A DNA stretch of 64,000 nt from Mugil cephalus. Lineage: Eukaryota; Chordata; Actinopteri; Mugiliformes; Mugilidae. This document shows, in pieces, positions 1 through 12,161 of the stretch. Position 1 is the first letter of the stretch, and each line of letters starts with the position of its first letter. Made by a program: the position numbers and the translations under genes. The DNA lies in NCBI RefSeq assembly GCF_022458985.1, contig NC_061789.1:7916357-7980356 (forward strand), read 5' to 3'. The notes below the pieces were generated by a model. That model saw nothing but the letters and a program-made list of their open reading frames with translations, did not search any database and was not told the origin of the DNA.

Positions 1-2760
1 ACTCATTTACAATCAAGTCCAGATTAGGAATAATCACACTGCTAAGAGCCTCATTACCTCCTAATTTAGCCTGTAACGAACAAATACGACAAAAACTAAA
101 AAAAAATCATTGTGAGGTGAAGTGAACAGCTAGGAATAAAGTAAACAGATTTCGTTTTATATTGCCAAAAGTTGCAATATTAATCTTAGCGGGTTTGGCA
201 ATCTATATTACAACGTAATCACAGTCTAGCCCTGCGCAGTCTTTTGGCATACACACTTAGACAAAACCAGACAAGGAAAAAAACATTTGGAGACTAATTT
301 CACTCCATAGAAAACTATCTAGAAGAGCAAGAGCGGCACACGTGGAAAAGAGAAAAAAAAATCCCCTTCATGACTGTTCAGTTCATGTTGAAACAGCGAA
401 AGAAAGGTGGCAAATTAACTGACTTAAATGGAGCAGTCAAAACTCTAACACAATACAAACCACAAGCTTTCAATATGAAAAAACATAGTTGAATCAATAG
501 CTCTCTCTGTTATTTTATACAAATGCTGAATACCGTAACCTCTGTGGAGATATTTAGTGCTTATCTGTTATACTCATTTTACTTGTTTAACCAATGAACT
601 GGCAAGTGAGAGGAGTCTATTGCACAAAAACCTACAACATACTTAAATAAGAAGTCATGTGGTGGAGGGCACATAAGGTCTCAAATGAGGCGCCACCTGC
701 TGGACAGCTGTCTGTAAACTTCTCCGCGCTCAGCCACAGATGGCTCAGTCAAAGACTGAACAGCAGCAGACTATTCTCACCACGATTAATTTTGATTAAA
801 TCCTCCTCACGTACCATTAGTCACACAGGTGTGTTTCAAACTACCACGTCAACGTCTGGAAGCCAGGGTGTGGAGGAGTCATGCACACATGCAAGACACT
901 GGCTACTCCTGGAAATAATCCATTTTGAGCACTGAAAACACTTTCGAGTAAAAAAAAAAAAAAAAAAAAAAAATAAACAAACAACATAGCTTTCAAATAC
1001 AGTTAAGAAGCACTGTTACATAAAAAAGGGGGAAGTATGTAGAGAAAAGAAGCTGCTCGCTTCACGTGGATGCTTTGGCTTTGCAAATGCGGAGTTCAAA
1101 GAATATATTCACAGCAGTCATGAGCTGAAAGATAAACTCGTACCGCCAGCAGAGCAAATTAAATAAGGGTTGTTTTTACAGATGTAAAATGTGATTAATT
1201 AGTGGACAGACTGCATCCAATCACATCATGAAAACAAACTAGCCTAGCTTGCTACTGCGCTGCAAAGCCGGACACAGCCTTTCGCCTCGTAGGATTCATT
1301 ATGTGTTTTTTTTCCCCCTCCCTACTTTATTATGTTCAAGTTGAGTAAGTCCCTAAACAGCACACACAAAATCCAATGCGAAACGGAACGTGCCACAAAA
1401 TGTACTGCCCCCAAGAAGAAACAGTAACATGGCACATTCAACCTTCAGTTCTTGACAGCGTGAAATACTTGCTACATAAATAGCGACGCAGGCGTTGGTC
1501 TACTCACATGTCGAAGGTGACAGCCGCTTTTCGGGATAACCTTGTGGTCAGTAAGACACTTACTACTTTGCTCTATAAAGAGGACCTCGTTCTAACGTTC
1601 GCCTTTTCCCGCACACGGTCATATTTTCCGTTTCGACACACGCGTCAGTCCTTATTTGGCTATAATGACCATGTATGGGCGACCACTTCCAAACTTTTTG
1701 GATGTAAAACAGCACCGCTCAGTGGCCACAGGTTCAAATAACAACCGTGATGTAGAGAATTGAAGATGAAATCGAAGAAAAACGTCCATCTCCTATGTAA
1801 AACCATGTGGAGTAAGTCATGCTCGCACAAATTCAGCCTTCAAAAGCCCAAAACTGTCAGTCATGAAAAAAATGCTTTAAATTCCACAAATACTATAAAT
1901 ATGTTTCGTAGTCTTGTGTGTCTTCAGTATTTTACAATGGCCTGTACAAAGAATATGATAACCTTAATTTCAATCTCAAATTTATTTATTTATTTATATA
2001 CAATCCAGGAACGATTGAATTCATACATATATCAGAATAAAGCAAACATGCCACATTTAAACATGATACAGACAAGACTGCAACATAGTGTAGATTATGC
2101 ATGTCACGTGTGTGTTATAGGGATAAACAAGAGCAAGAGAAGATGGAGAGAAAGTCACACAGCTAATGAAATACAATTCTAGTTTATTGTGGATATTATA
2201 GGGAACAAATGAAGAGAAGTAAAAATTGGAGTAATATGATCTCTCCTGCAAATTCCCGTCAGCTTTCACATCTGATGGCCAAGGACGTCCCAGGCAAATA
2301 AGTCTAAACTAACGAAATCTGACATGCGTCAGATAGAAGTATGAGGGGTATAGTCAATGTACTGTAAGACCTTCATGGGTTTAAGGGGGTTTATGGTAGT
2401 CGTTGCAAAATATGCCCTCTTTTTCTCACTCCCCCCCCCTCCTTCCCTTCTCTCCCACGCCCACCCTGAGGCCCACCCCTGGGATTCAAACCCACTCTCC
2501 TCTGCGATAAGTACGTCTAACTGCACTATCACAACCACGACGCCGCTTATAAATGAAGACACAAGGGTTTACATGTTAATCTGCCACAAATTATGCGATT
2601 CTGTTAATTGTACAATAGAGGACTCGTTCCATTTTGCTTCATCGCTACATTTGTTTTCATTTTCATACCTCGCAGCATGCATCCATGGCATTCATTCTGC
2701 AGGCGAGCCGAAGAAAAATATACAATACAAGTAGCGAGTCATTACACACGGAATGAAAAA
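1..2760. other. AT-rich flank, no supported gene
   Basis: No open frame here has splice context or a recognisable domain. The stretch is AT-rich, with an A-run near 951-972 and a pyrimidine-rich patch near 2430-2460. The short open frames overlap one another on both strands without similarity to anything I recognise. It could be intron or untranslated sequence of a gene lying to the left. Confidence 0.5.
1508..1700 (-). other. possible first exon of a leftward gene
   Basis: Read on the minus strand, a moderately CpG-bearing stretch ends in a good 5' splice site (GACAT then GTGAGT) at about 1507. This could be a noncoding first exon of a gene whose body lies left of the window. Only the donor supports it, and no coding sequence is visible, so it is a weak call. 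Confidence 0.22.
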
Positions 2761-3019
2761 ACGGAATGAAACGTTTCTAAAAGAAAAGGAAACGTGGCCA
2801 GGTCGCGTGGAGCGTAACGGGACGCGGCCCGCGTGCAGCTGCTGGGAGGAGGCGCTGCCGGAGCCGGAAGAGTTGAAGCGATGATGATGATGATGGACAA
2901 ACCGGGATTGAGATGAGAAACGTAAGGTTATTTCTGCCGAAGTGAGCGCTTCCTCGTGGCAGTTGTCCGTCTCGTCGGTGGGAAAACGAGAAGAGGATAT
3001 TTTTTTCTCCATTGTGTAG
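2760..3019 (+). promoter_or_regulatory. ccp110: CpG-rich promoter and first noncoding exon of ccp110
   Basis: A GC- and CpG-rich patch around 2790-2990 interrupts AT-rich surroundings. It is followed by a donor, TGTAG then GTAAGA, at 3019/3020. A matching acceptor after a pyrimidine tract lies at 3635, so the second 5'UTR exon would be 3636-3701, immediately upstream of the ccp110 ATG. The transcription start itself is not visible. Confidence 0.55.
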
Positions 3020-3701
3020 GTAAGAATAATGAGAACAAGCCTGGGCGACGCGGTGTCACCCTTCATTCTGCTGGGAACATCTGTACTAAAACGTTTACGG
3101 CTTCAGAATATGCCAAAGCGAGGTCATTTCTTTGAAAATTACGCTTGCTCTCTTTAACAGCCGAATACAAAAAGAATACTACTGTGCTGTCTCCTGGCTG
3201 TATGTATATATGTAATAATAAGGCGACTGAAGCCCATTCTCTGTAGCAGCAATGACCCCTGGTTGAATTTATAACAATAAATATATATTCGTTGTCGTTG
3301 TTTTAATATCAATCATACAACTAACGTCCAATATTACCTGTCCGGCAAAAAGGTCTGTGCCATCATTTTCCTGACAGACATTACAGAAATAGAAACTGTA
3401 TTGATCAGACTTCCATGAGACACGGAAACGGAAGACAGCCACCAAGGTCTGTTAGAGAGGAATGGCAGGAATGTGATGAGTGCGAGATAAACACTAAGGG
3501 CAGACAAGCCCTCTTTTGTTGCAGCCACTATTTGTCCTGCTCTACCACTTCATACCCCAGCTGCCTTCCTCTGGCGAATCAGTTCAGTCTAACCTCACAT
3601 CTATTTCCACCACATCCTCTTGTTTCATTGAACAGCTGGGCCGACGGGAGCTACATGGTGTGCGTTTCCCACCCTGAGTGCGGATGTGTGGGTGTCCAGA
3701 G

Positions 3702-6700
3702 ATGGAAAGCTACGAGGACTTCTGCCTGCGGACTTTGGCTGCGCTGCAGGATGGCGAATTAAAGAAGGCGACATGTGAGCCGCTGCTGTCTTCCCTGAAG
3801 GCCCTCTCTGTCATCCACTTTCACGGAAGGGCCGTGCTTTCACCTCTGGTAAGGAGTCACTAACGAGAACTAAGAACTGACCCTGAAGGGACAGCACAAG
3901 ATGTACATCAGCTAAATCAATTAAAGCTTCTCCGTCCTGTAAACAGAAGTCTGCAGTGGACTCAAGTGTTTAATGATATTACTTTTCTGTTCTGGTGAGT
4001 GCTGTCCCTTTAAGGGAGAGGGTTTTTTCGCTTTTGTAAGATAAGCAGGGGTTACAAAGAGGGATAAAGGGAATTTTGATGCTGCATGCTGGACGTCTGC
4101 TTGAGATCTTTCACGCTGCTCGAGTCTTGAGAGTCGCCAGCCTCGGTTCGTTTCGATCCGGTGGATGCTGGGTTTGCATTAAGAGACGTCACTGCAGACT
4201 CAGCAGTGCAACAGCAGCATGCTTCTGCTCCTCGGCGCCCTTCACCCCCGGATAACAACATGGCAACGTGGCCTCACACAGTTTGATGTCCTCCAAAGAT
4301 GGATACCTCGAGAAGTCGAAATAAGGGATGAACTGTCCACGTGTGCTCTTCTAGCTCTCAGGTTCTGGGAGCTTGATTTACCCAGACAGATGCCAAATTC
4401 AATCACTAGGAGACCCCACCTCGCGCTCAGCAGTGCAACAGTGCAGGACTGCTGCCGTCAACAGACTTTTCCTCCTGGATAACTCCAAAGATTTTTGCAC
4501 TAGTCACTAATTCACAGCACGGCCTCCGCGGTCTCATGTCCTCCCCAGGTCTATTGTCAGCGGCCCACGTTTTCATCCACTACAGCGCCCATGTGAGCCT
4601 CTGCAACTTGTCCCGGAGGCTGGGGGAAAAGCACTTTGTTTTGGTCATTGGCATCAGATCAGGGCACATTACTGTGGACTGCCTCAAGCCGGCACCCATG
4701 GACTTTTTCTTTTTTTTTTTTTATCACCAGAAGGTGGCTCTACTTTTTAGTTACAAAATGCTTGGATACTGCTGCATTTAACACAGCAATAAGTTCCTAA
4801 ACTTGTCACTAGCAGTTGATTGGATGTTATAATACCATAAAAACAAGCACACGACTGATTAAGTAAAATACGTGTTTATTGGACCTTGATAACATATAGA
4901 TTACTGGAGCAATTAGTGGAACTGAGCCATCATTCTGTCAACCTGCCTCGCATACGCACTTCTCGCAAAGACGAGCCAAAATGTCTGCCATGCAAAATGT
5001 CTATTTGATCAGCAGCTGGCAGAGAGGGTATCTGAACATCAAGGCTGTTTGACGTCTGTGTGAAACAGAGGCCACTTGTTTTACATTCCTAAATACAAAG
5101 ATACAAGGTAACTCTAGACTAACCCCATAAATACAGTTAGTGTTTTTTAAACCATAACACACTAATCTTTTCTCATTTGTGACGACACGGCTTGAGTCTG
5201 TAAAGTGCTGAAGAGGCGCAGCCCTTTTTTTGGATCGGTGTTAAATAAACGCGTCTTCTCATTTTCCAGTTGAGTGCGGAGCAGCGGAGCGAGATGTGCG
5301 TCTACAGGCAGAGGGCGGTCCAGCTGGAGTTGGACAGACAGAAGCGGCAGAGAAACAGGCTTTTGGCGCGGGTCCAGGACATACTGGACCAAACCCAGGT
5401 CAGTGACACAGCGCGGTCCTGGTCACAGACCTGGGTGTGATGCGATAGCTGAATCGAGTGGAAAAAAAAGGGGGGGACGATATGTTTTGTGAATGTATGT
5501 CATCCAAATGGTCATACGGCATTCATTTTATCCCATTTACAAGCATAAAAATATACCGTGCTTTTGATATTTTTCTTTTAATTTAATTTTAAGATATAAA
5601 AGAGGCCTGTGTGCCAGTCCCACGGTGTAACACAGAAACTAAATTACAGCTTGCGCCACCGTCTCTAGTGACATTTGCAGATTTGAATAAAGTTTATCTG
5701 ACAAAACAGCTGCTCCAGTAGGCTGCGCTATTTTTACCTAATGATGGCCCTGTTTTGTCAAGTCAGTGTCCACAACAGTATTACACATTTGCACATCTGC
5801 TCCACTTATGAAATTTAAAGTCTTTGCATAAATGTGATTTATCTTGGTCTGTTGCCACCACTGCCCACTTCTATATGGATTTTTACTAAGCCATTAGATG
5901 AATATCTGACCTTTCTTTTCTTTTAATTGTTTGCCACTGATGAATAAATTCAGCCTCTATTTTCATCACTTGCGCAGGTACAGAAAGTGCAGAGTGAAGA
6001 GGCTGACAAGCTGCCAGTTTCCAAATGTGCGACAGTCAGTGGCTACACCCTGGTCACTGATTCTCCCGGGCTTCCCAGAGACTCTGGATTCGGGCTTGAG
6101 ACGAGTGATCGACCTGTCACTCCGCGCTCCGAGACCCCCGTCCTTAACGGTTACGTGGCGGCGGAAGCAGCGAGGGCGGAGAGCCATGAGAGGAGCGAGG
6201 AGGAAGAGGAAGAAGATGAGGAAGATGACATTAGTCTGGACAGCCTTCTCAAGAGATCAAGGGAGTATGTGAAGCGAGAACAGAATCAGCAGGGATCAAA
6301 AGTCGCCCACGCAATCGCCCGGACTCCCGAATCCGAGGCCGTCGAGGAAGAGGAGAGCTGCAGCCCCGCGGGGGACGCTGGCGTCGAGTTTGGATTCAGT
6401 CTGCACCACAGCCCCGTTGGACCACCTCCGATTAAGCATCAAGCTCTGTACGACCCTCAAAAGCCTGCCCGCCTCTCGCCCGGTCTGCCGGAGCAGCGCG
6501 TTTGTCTGCCCAGTCCGGAGCCTAGCGTCGTCCGCCGTCCACAGAGACGCCACAGGCCGCGCCCGGTTTCCACAGGGAACATCCATATATCATTTCCCAT
6601 CGGCCCGTCGGACCTTATCCCCCGAAGCCCGGGAAGGTCGGGGGAAGGTGTGGGCGTGGCGGATTGGGCAGAAGCTCTCTCACAAGCTCACGTGTCCGCG

Positions 6701-9700
6701 GATCACTGGGGTTCACCGATGGGTGAAGGCGGGCCCGGCGGTAGCGCGAGCGGCAGTCGTCGATCCAGCCACTGCGGCACCAGTCCGCTGCAGGAGACCT
6801 GCAGCCCCGTTAGCGCGTCGGTCCCCAGCCCGATAGGACACCGTGACCATCTGGCGACAGGTTTTCGCAGGCGCTGCCATACCTTGGACAGCCAGCCTCA
6901 GACCTACCACGCTGGAGCTGAGCACATAGACCGCAGCCAGGAACGGGTCCCCCGCTTCATGGCCGGCGTCACGTGGCTGGGCCCGAGTCGCCGCACCGCC
7001 GCAGCTCCCTTGAACCAATCTTACGAGGTGGAGGCTCCCTCGCCGTCTCTGCTGAAGCCCAGAGCGACTCCGGACTTGGCTCAGGTCAAACTCAGGATGG
7101 AGCCCGATGAACCAAACAATGGCAGGAAAACACCGGCTGTCCTCAGAAATACAGCCGAGACACAGGCCACCATGACAGGTGATTACTTCTTGAATTTTTT
7201 CTTTTTTTTTTTTTCTTTTGTTGCAGCACTTTGACTAAATTAATTTCAAATTACTAAAGGAAAATTTAAAAGAAAAGCTATTAGTAAGTATGTATGTAAT
7301 GCTTATAATTTTATGTAATTTTCACACTTTGCGAATTCATGCTCCGGGCCAGATTTCACCCTCTGACAGGCCGCCGTTGACCCGCGGGCCATATGTTTGA
7401 CACCTGTGTTCTACATCATGTATTTCTATGTGCATATGGACAGATGAGACCCAGTGGCGAGCGCAGACTCTGGAGGACATGCAGAGATGCCTGGAGCAGG
7501 AGCACGCCTTGCAAATGTCGTTGCTCCTCGCTGAGCAGGAGAAGGAACAACAGCGCCTCCGTCTGGTCAGCACACAGAATCACACAATGCATATTATAAA
7601 CAGTTTAAAGAAGGAGTATGATAAAAAAAAAAAAGGATGTTCAGCTGTTTACAATATACGAAGAAAAGCAACATCAAAACATGCTGCATTTATGCTTTTT
7701 AGGTCCTAAATTAATTAAAACAAATGCATGTATGTGTGCGTAGGAGCTTGAGGAGACAGAGAGAAGACTGAAGGAGCAGGGCTGTGTGCGTCCTCTAAGT
7801 GGAGATGCTGGTAAATGGAATCGCAGGTCTGTGAATGACATCTGCCCCGTCATGAGCCCCTCCTGCCCGGGTCTAAGCCCGAGCCACACGCCACCCGACA
7901 AATCTCCTGGACACAGTATAGGTACCACCTCATTTATTACCGTGGTTAAAGTTTGGTTACGAAAGAGATTTTATTCAGAAATGGACGAGCGTCACAGTGC
8001 ATTGATTCCTGAGCAATCACGTGGTAGCCCTTTATCTAAATGAGTAAACACTATAAAACATATATGCAACATTTACAGTTTGAAAAGGAAGCATGACTGA
8101 TAAGAAAGTGCAAACCAGACAATTTTTTTCTTTTGGATATTAGTTTTAGAATGTTTTAATTAGACAAAACATATTTTAATCATTCCTTAGGTACTGTAAA
8201 AAGTATACTCACAAACCTCTGTTTGTTCCTCCAGCTTTTCCTGGTCCAGTCCCTTGTACTGTTTCTTCTACCTCTGTCCAACCTCCGGTTTATCTGTGGG
8301 GCTCCACTTGGGCAGCTAGCAAACCGCAGGCAAGGCTAAGCCTGGTGGGTATATCCTAGTACGGGAGGGAGTTTGTATCTGTGGCCAAATACAAATGTCG
8401 ATGATAAAGTAATACATCAAATTGTCAAATATCCCTGAAGATATTTCTATTTCTGTTTCTACTCTGCACACCAACCAGACTTTTGTAACAGTCCTCAGAA
8501 AGTCCAACGTCGAATATTTATTGAAATTCTCAAACCTTCTCTTCATGTTCCCTTTTTGTCACGTCCTTTCTTTTGTGGTATCCAGGTTCTGACCACTGAG
8601 CAGCAAAGAGGCTTCTGTCGCATTGGCGCCATCATTCGCGGTTTCCTTACGCGAAGGCTGCTCAAAACAGAGAAGATCAAACACCTGCGCCAAACCATCG
8701 TGGTACGATTACTAAAAGTTCATATCGAACCAAACACAACCACAGTGTTTAGTGAACATGTAAAAAAACTTTATGAATATGTATTTGTGTGTCCTTAGGA
8801 TACGCAGGAGTTCATCCGTTCGCTTCAGACTGAAGCTCCACAAAAAAGAGGCACCTACTCAGCACAAGATCTCTCTCTGCAGGAGAGAGTTAAAGCCCAG
8901 GTATGACTGTGTAATACCGTCTATTAACAGCAGAGGTCCCTCTTACTTTGTGTTTATTGCACGCTTCTTTTTTCCCTCAGCTACGTTCGGCCCTTTATGA
9001 CATCCACGACATCTTCTTTGAATTGCCACTCGGGGATCGACTGGCGTTGCTGGAGCAGGACAGGGAGCTCCGCGCAGAGAGGAAGCTACGAGACATGGTA
9101 ACCTGAAAACGTGGACCATATTCAATCAGGAGAAAGTCACATTTGTGGCCCTTCTTTTAGGATCTGAATGCAAAAGTCAGGCATCATTTCATTTATCAGT
9201 CTATGATCACGAACTTACTTTTTTTATTTGGTGATCATTTTTGTCTTGCAGGGTGTAGCATGAATTTTTGCAGGAACTTTTCTTTTTAGTCAAAATGATG
9301 AAAACCAGTTGTCTTTTACTCTCTCATATACATGTGCAAAAAACAAAATCATTAACATCTTTTCTGATTTATTTTTTATAAATCAGTTAAATAACTTCAA
9401 ACCTGTTCAAACATACCAAAATGTCAATAGTTTTCAGGATTTTAACCCTTTAAATGTCTGATTATATAAAGTATTGTTGTTGTTTTTTTTTACAAAACCC
9501 TCCACAAAAACTGAATTATTTTGCGTAAAATAAACATTAAGGGGGTGATTGGTGGTGATTAGAGTCTTGGATATGTCAAAGATTAATAATAAAATTGATT
9601 TTATTGCATTAGTATTTTTTATGTAGCATCAGATACTCCCTCTGATCACTTTTGTGGAAAAAATGTCCCATTGACTTCCATTCAAACCTAATTTTTTAAT

Positions 9701-10448
9701 CTCACTGCCATTAGAGTGTAAAACCATGCATTTTATTCTGTTAGCATGTCATGTAGAAGTAATGATATTTGGCATTTTTACAGAATTTCACCACATTCAA
9801 CAGTTTCCTCCCACACACATGCACACACTTGTTTATATGGGTGTTTCTGCTCTCAGTTAAAAACCGTGTTCTCTCTACCAGGAGAAAACCAAGTCCCATA
9901 AAGAGAGAGTGGGTCTCTCTGCCGCCACACAGAGGTCTCTGGACAGGAAAAAGAGGTGTGACGAGAAAGAAAACACACACCGCGCATCATATCCGATATG
10001 GTTTTAGATGTTTTGGATGAAAGATATATTTTTATATAGTATGTAACTCTTTCAGGGTCGGTGAATCACCAGCGCAGGCCAGGAAAATGTCACAGAAACC
10101 AAAGAGCCCCACTACCAACAGGTACCAAACGCAGCAGTGGGATTTGGAACACAATGTATTTTTAATTAATTTATGTAATTTTTTAATTTTAACGGGCTTT
10201 GTATTTTTGCTGTGTCAAAACCCTCAGAGTCCTGAAGCCAAGTCAAGGCCAAAATTCTCCTGTCTCCGGCCAGCTGAACCGCCAGGGGTAAGTCTAAACC
10301 TCCACTGCTTTTCATAATTGTGTCTTTTACCTCTGAAGTCATCACAGCGTGACAGTGGCTGTTTTCTCTCAGGAGCTGGTACAAAAAGACCCCGGAGGAG
10401 AGGGTGCGGCGGTCGGACAGCCTGAAGAAGCAGCACTCTCTGGGTTAG
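3702..10448 (+). CDS. ccp110: CCP110 (CP110), centriolar coiled-coil protein of 110 kDa
   Basis: Thirteen coding exons join in phase to 832 aa: 3702-3848, 5270-5398, 5978-7178, 7444-7565, 7744-7921, 8235-8344, 8586-8702, 8799-8900, 8981-9097, 9882-9955, 10056-10121, 10228-10287, 10373-10448. The start MESYEDFCL and the segment [10 protein letters not shown] match the conserved CP110 N-terminus. Residues about 50-92 are charged and probably coiled coil. An acidic run (166-176) precedes the conserved-looking [18 protein letters not shown]. The large exon 3 is otherwise Pro/Ser-rich and probably disordered. Residues about 630-741, including [18 protein letters not shown] and [11 protein letters not shown], are the hallmark C-terminal calmodulin-binding/CP110 region. 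Known role: it caps the distal centriole with CEP97, controls centriole length and blocks ciliogenesis. It is somewhat shorter than human CP110 (about 1000 aa), mainly in the middle. It is unrelated in function to the array to its right. Confidence 0.93.
3880..4020. repeat. possible MITE-like inverted repeat in ccp110 intron
   Basis: CTGAAGGGACAGCAC at about 3885 is mirrored by GTGCTGTCCCTTTAAG at about 4001, giving imperfect inverted ends about 120 bases apart inside intron 1 of ccp110. This may be a small non-autonomous DNA element. The family is not identified. Confidence 0.35.
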
Positions 10449-11307
10449 CGCGTCACACCGCATCTTCAGACCTGTGAACTTGAATTTTTAGTCTTATGTC
10501 ACAAACCTCGCACCATGGAAACTTTAGTCGCCGCTGCTAACAATACGACTGCGTTTAATGTACTTTATAGAATTTATGAAAATGACTGTATCCACTGCAA
10601 CACTTTATGCCATGTTTGTACGTCATCACAACACTGTTGGTTTTGACTGTAAGTATTTAATGCAGAACCTTGAATGCAAACTAGAAGAAGATTAGAGCTT
10701 TATGGACATTAGTTAACGTCGTTATCCGTGCCTATAAGAACTATGCCTTTGCTATGTGTCATAGATTAGCATGCATTTATTTTCTGTTTGTAAATGTGAA
10801 GTGCTTTTAGCCGTAAGTGAATTCGCAACCAGCAGGTTCATGCTGACAGTATTATTGTATTAAACAATTGTTTTTGGTTTTTTAAATTGTTTTTCCTCAA
10901 GGGCTTTGAGTACCTATTTGTGCTTATTTTTATTCACTGGTGCTGAGTTTATAGTACTTTGTCTCAAGATTTGGCTGAAATCATTGCCTAATTGAAAAAA
11001 AAAATAGTCTAAATGTATCTGTTTACACTAAGCTGTGATGTTTGTGGCGTTCATCTACAGTAGCTTCACACGACAGACCGTTCACATTAGGAAATGTTGA
11101 GCACCATAAAATTACTAGGAGCAAAAATCAAGTAGCTACACAAGACATTTATGTAAACATGTTATCTAACCACCTGTTCACCGTAATGCCACACTGACCT
11201 AATTCAGTATGTTGATGTTTTTCACTGTGAGATTTACTGTGTTCTCTTAACAAATATTGTTGTTGTTTTTTTTTTTAATAATTTATTGTCATGTTTTCTA
11301 TGACCAT

Positions 11308-11313
11308 AATAAA
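11308..11313 (+). promoter_or_regulatory. ccp110: poly(A) signal of ccp110
   Basis: AATAAA lies about 860 bases after the ccp110 stop codon, in AT-rich sequence with no further open frame. It is the best candidate for the end of the 3'UTR (10449 to about 11330). Other A-rich hexamers are present, so alternative ends are possible. Confidence 0.55.
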
Positions 11314-11330
11314 CATTTGAAACATTTACA

Positions 11331-12161
11331 ATGAAACTGGCTTTACTTGAGGACTTTATTTTAAGATTTCATGAATATTATTACAATTGTATATAAATAA
11401 ATATTACTAAAATATTAATAATATCCCATGAGGCTTAATATCCTATTGTATCGTGTAGTAATCATTTTGTATTATTGCACATTCTCAGTGTCCTAAGAAT
11501 CTGCAGTGGGACACATCTCAGTATCACATGGCGTAGGCCTCATCAACACTTTAAGCAGTGCAGTAACAGTTTAGTTTATTTCAAATATGTAAAAAGCAAA
11601 CAAAAAAAACATACAGGAATGAACAAAAATAACCCAAAATGAAAAAATAAAATAAACATGAACTGAATAATCCATATTCTACATATCTTAAAAGGAGTGG
11701 GAGGAAGTACTTTATTACAACCCTTTTTAACAGTGTCAGTATATATTAACTCTTACATTTCACTCATAAGTAACAACAGAAAAATTACAACTATTTTGGG
11801 TAGTTTTCTGTAGAATCACAATGCATATCAATCTAGACCGACTAGTCAAAAACAAAATAAAATGACAAAAAGGTTGTATCTGACCAAAATCACTCTTCTA
11901 TGACAACTGTTTTGGTAAAATTCAGACAAAGATACATAAATATATGATAAGACAAAAAAAAAAGATACAATTTGTAAAGCTTCTTTTTTTCTGAAATAAT
12001 ATATCCTTAAAATTCCCAGAAAATGTCTCTGTAATTGTTTCTACAATTGACAATGAACTTGTAACAAATGATTGTGGTAAACTACCTACAGATATAGACA
12101 GACGAGTGACATGCTATACAAAACAAAGACTTCCTGCTGCAGTTGTAGCTGTGCAGTGATT
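11331..12161. other. convergent gap between ccp110 and the transposase gene
   Basis: AT-rich sequence lies between two genes that point at each other. It probably contains the 3'UTR of the minus-strand transposase ORF. A stretch around 11565-11720 resembles a dispersed fish repeat (A-rich, then AAAAGGAGTGGGAGGAAGTA), but I cannot name it. No CACTA-type terminal inverted repeat was recognised. Confidence 0.4.

Noticed and set aside
1-2760. Possible GDE1, the head-to-head neighbour of CCP110 in mammals
   Set aside because: None of the conserved glycerophosphodiester phosphodiesterase sequence is visible. Only a bare donor site near 1507 is present.
4219-4781. Open frames on the plus strand within ccp110 intron 1
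   Set aside because: They lack splice context and similarity to CP110, and the flanking exons (3702-3848 and 5270-5398) join in phase without them.
5966-6187. Minus-strand open frames opposite the large ccp110 exon
   Set aside because: Shadow frames of a GC-rich coding exon; no domain, start context or splice signals.
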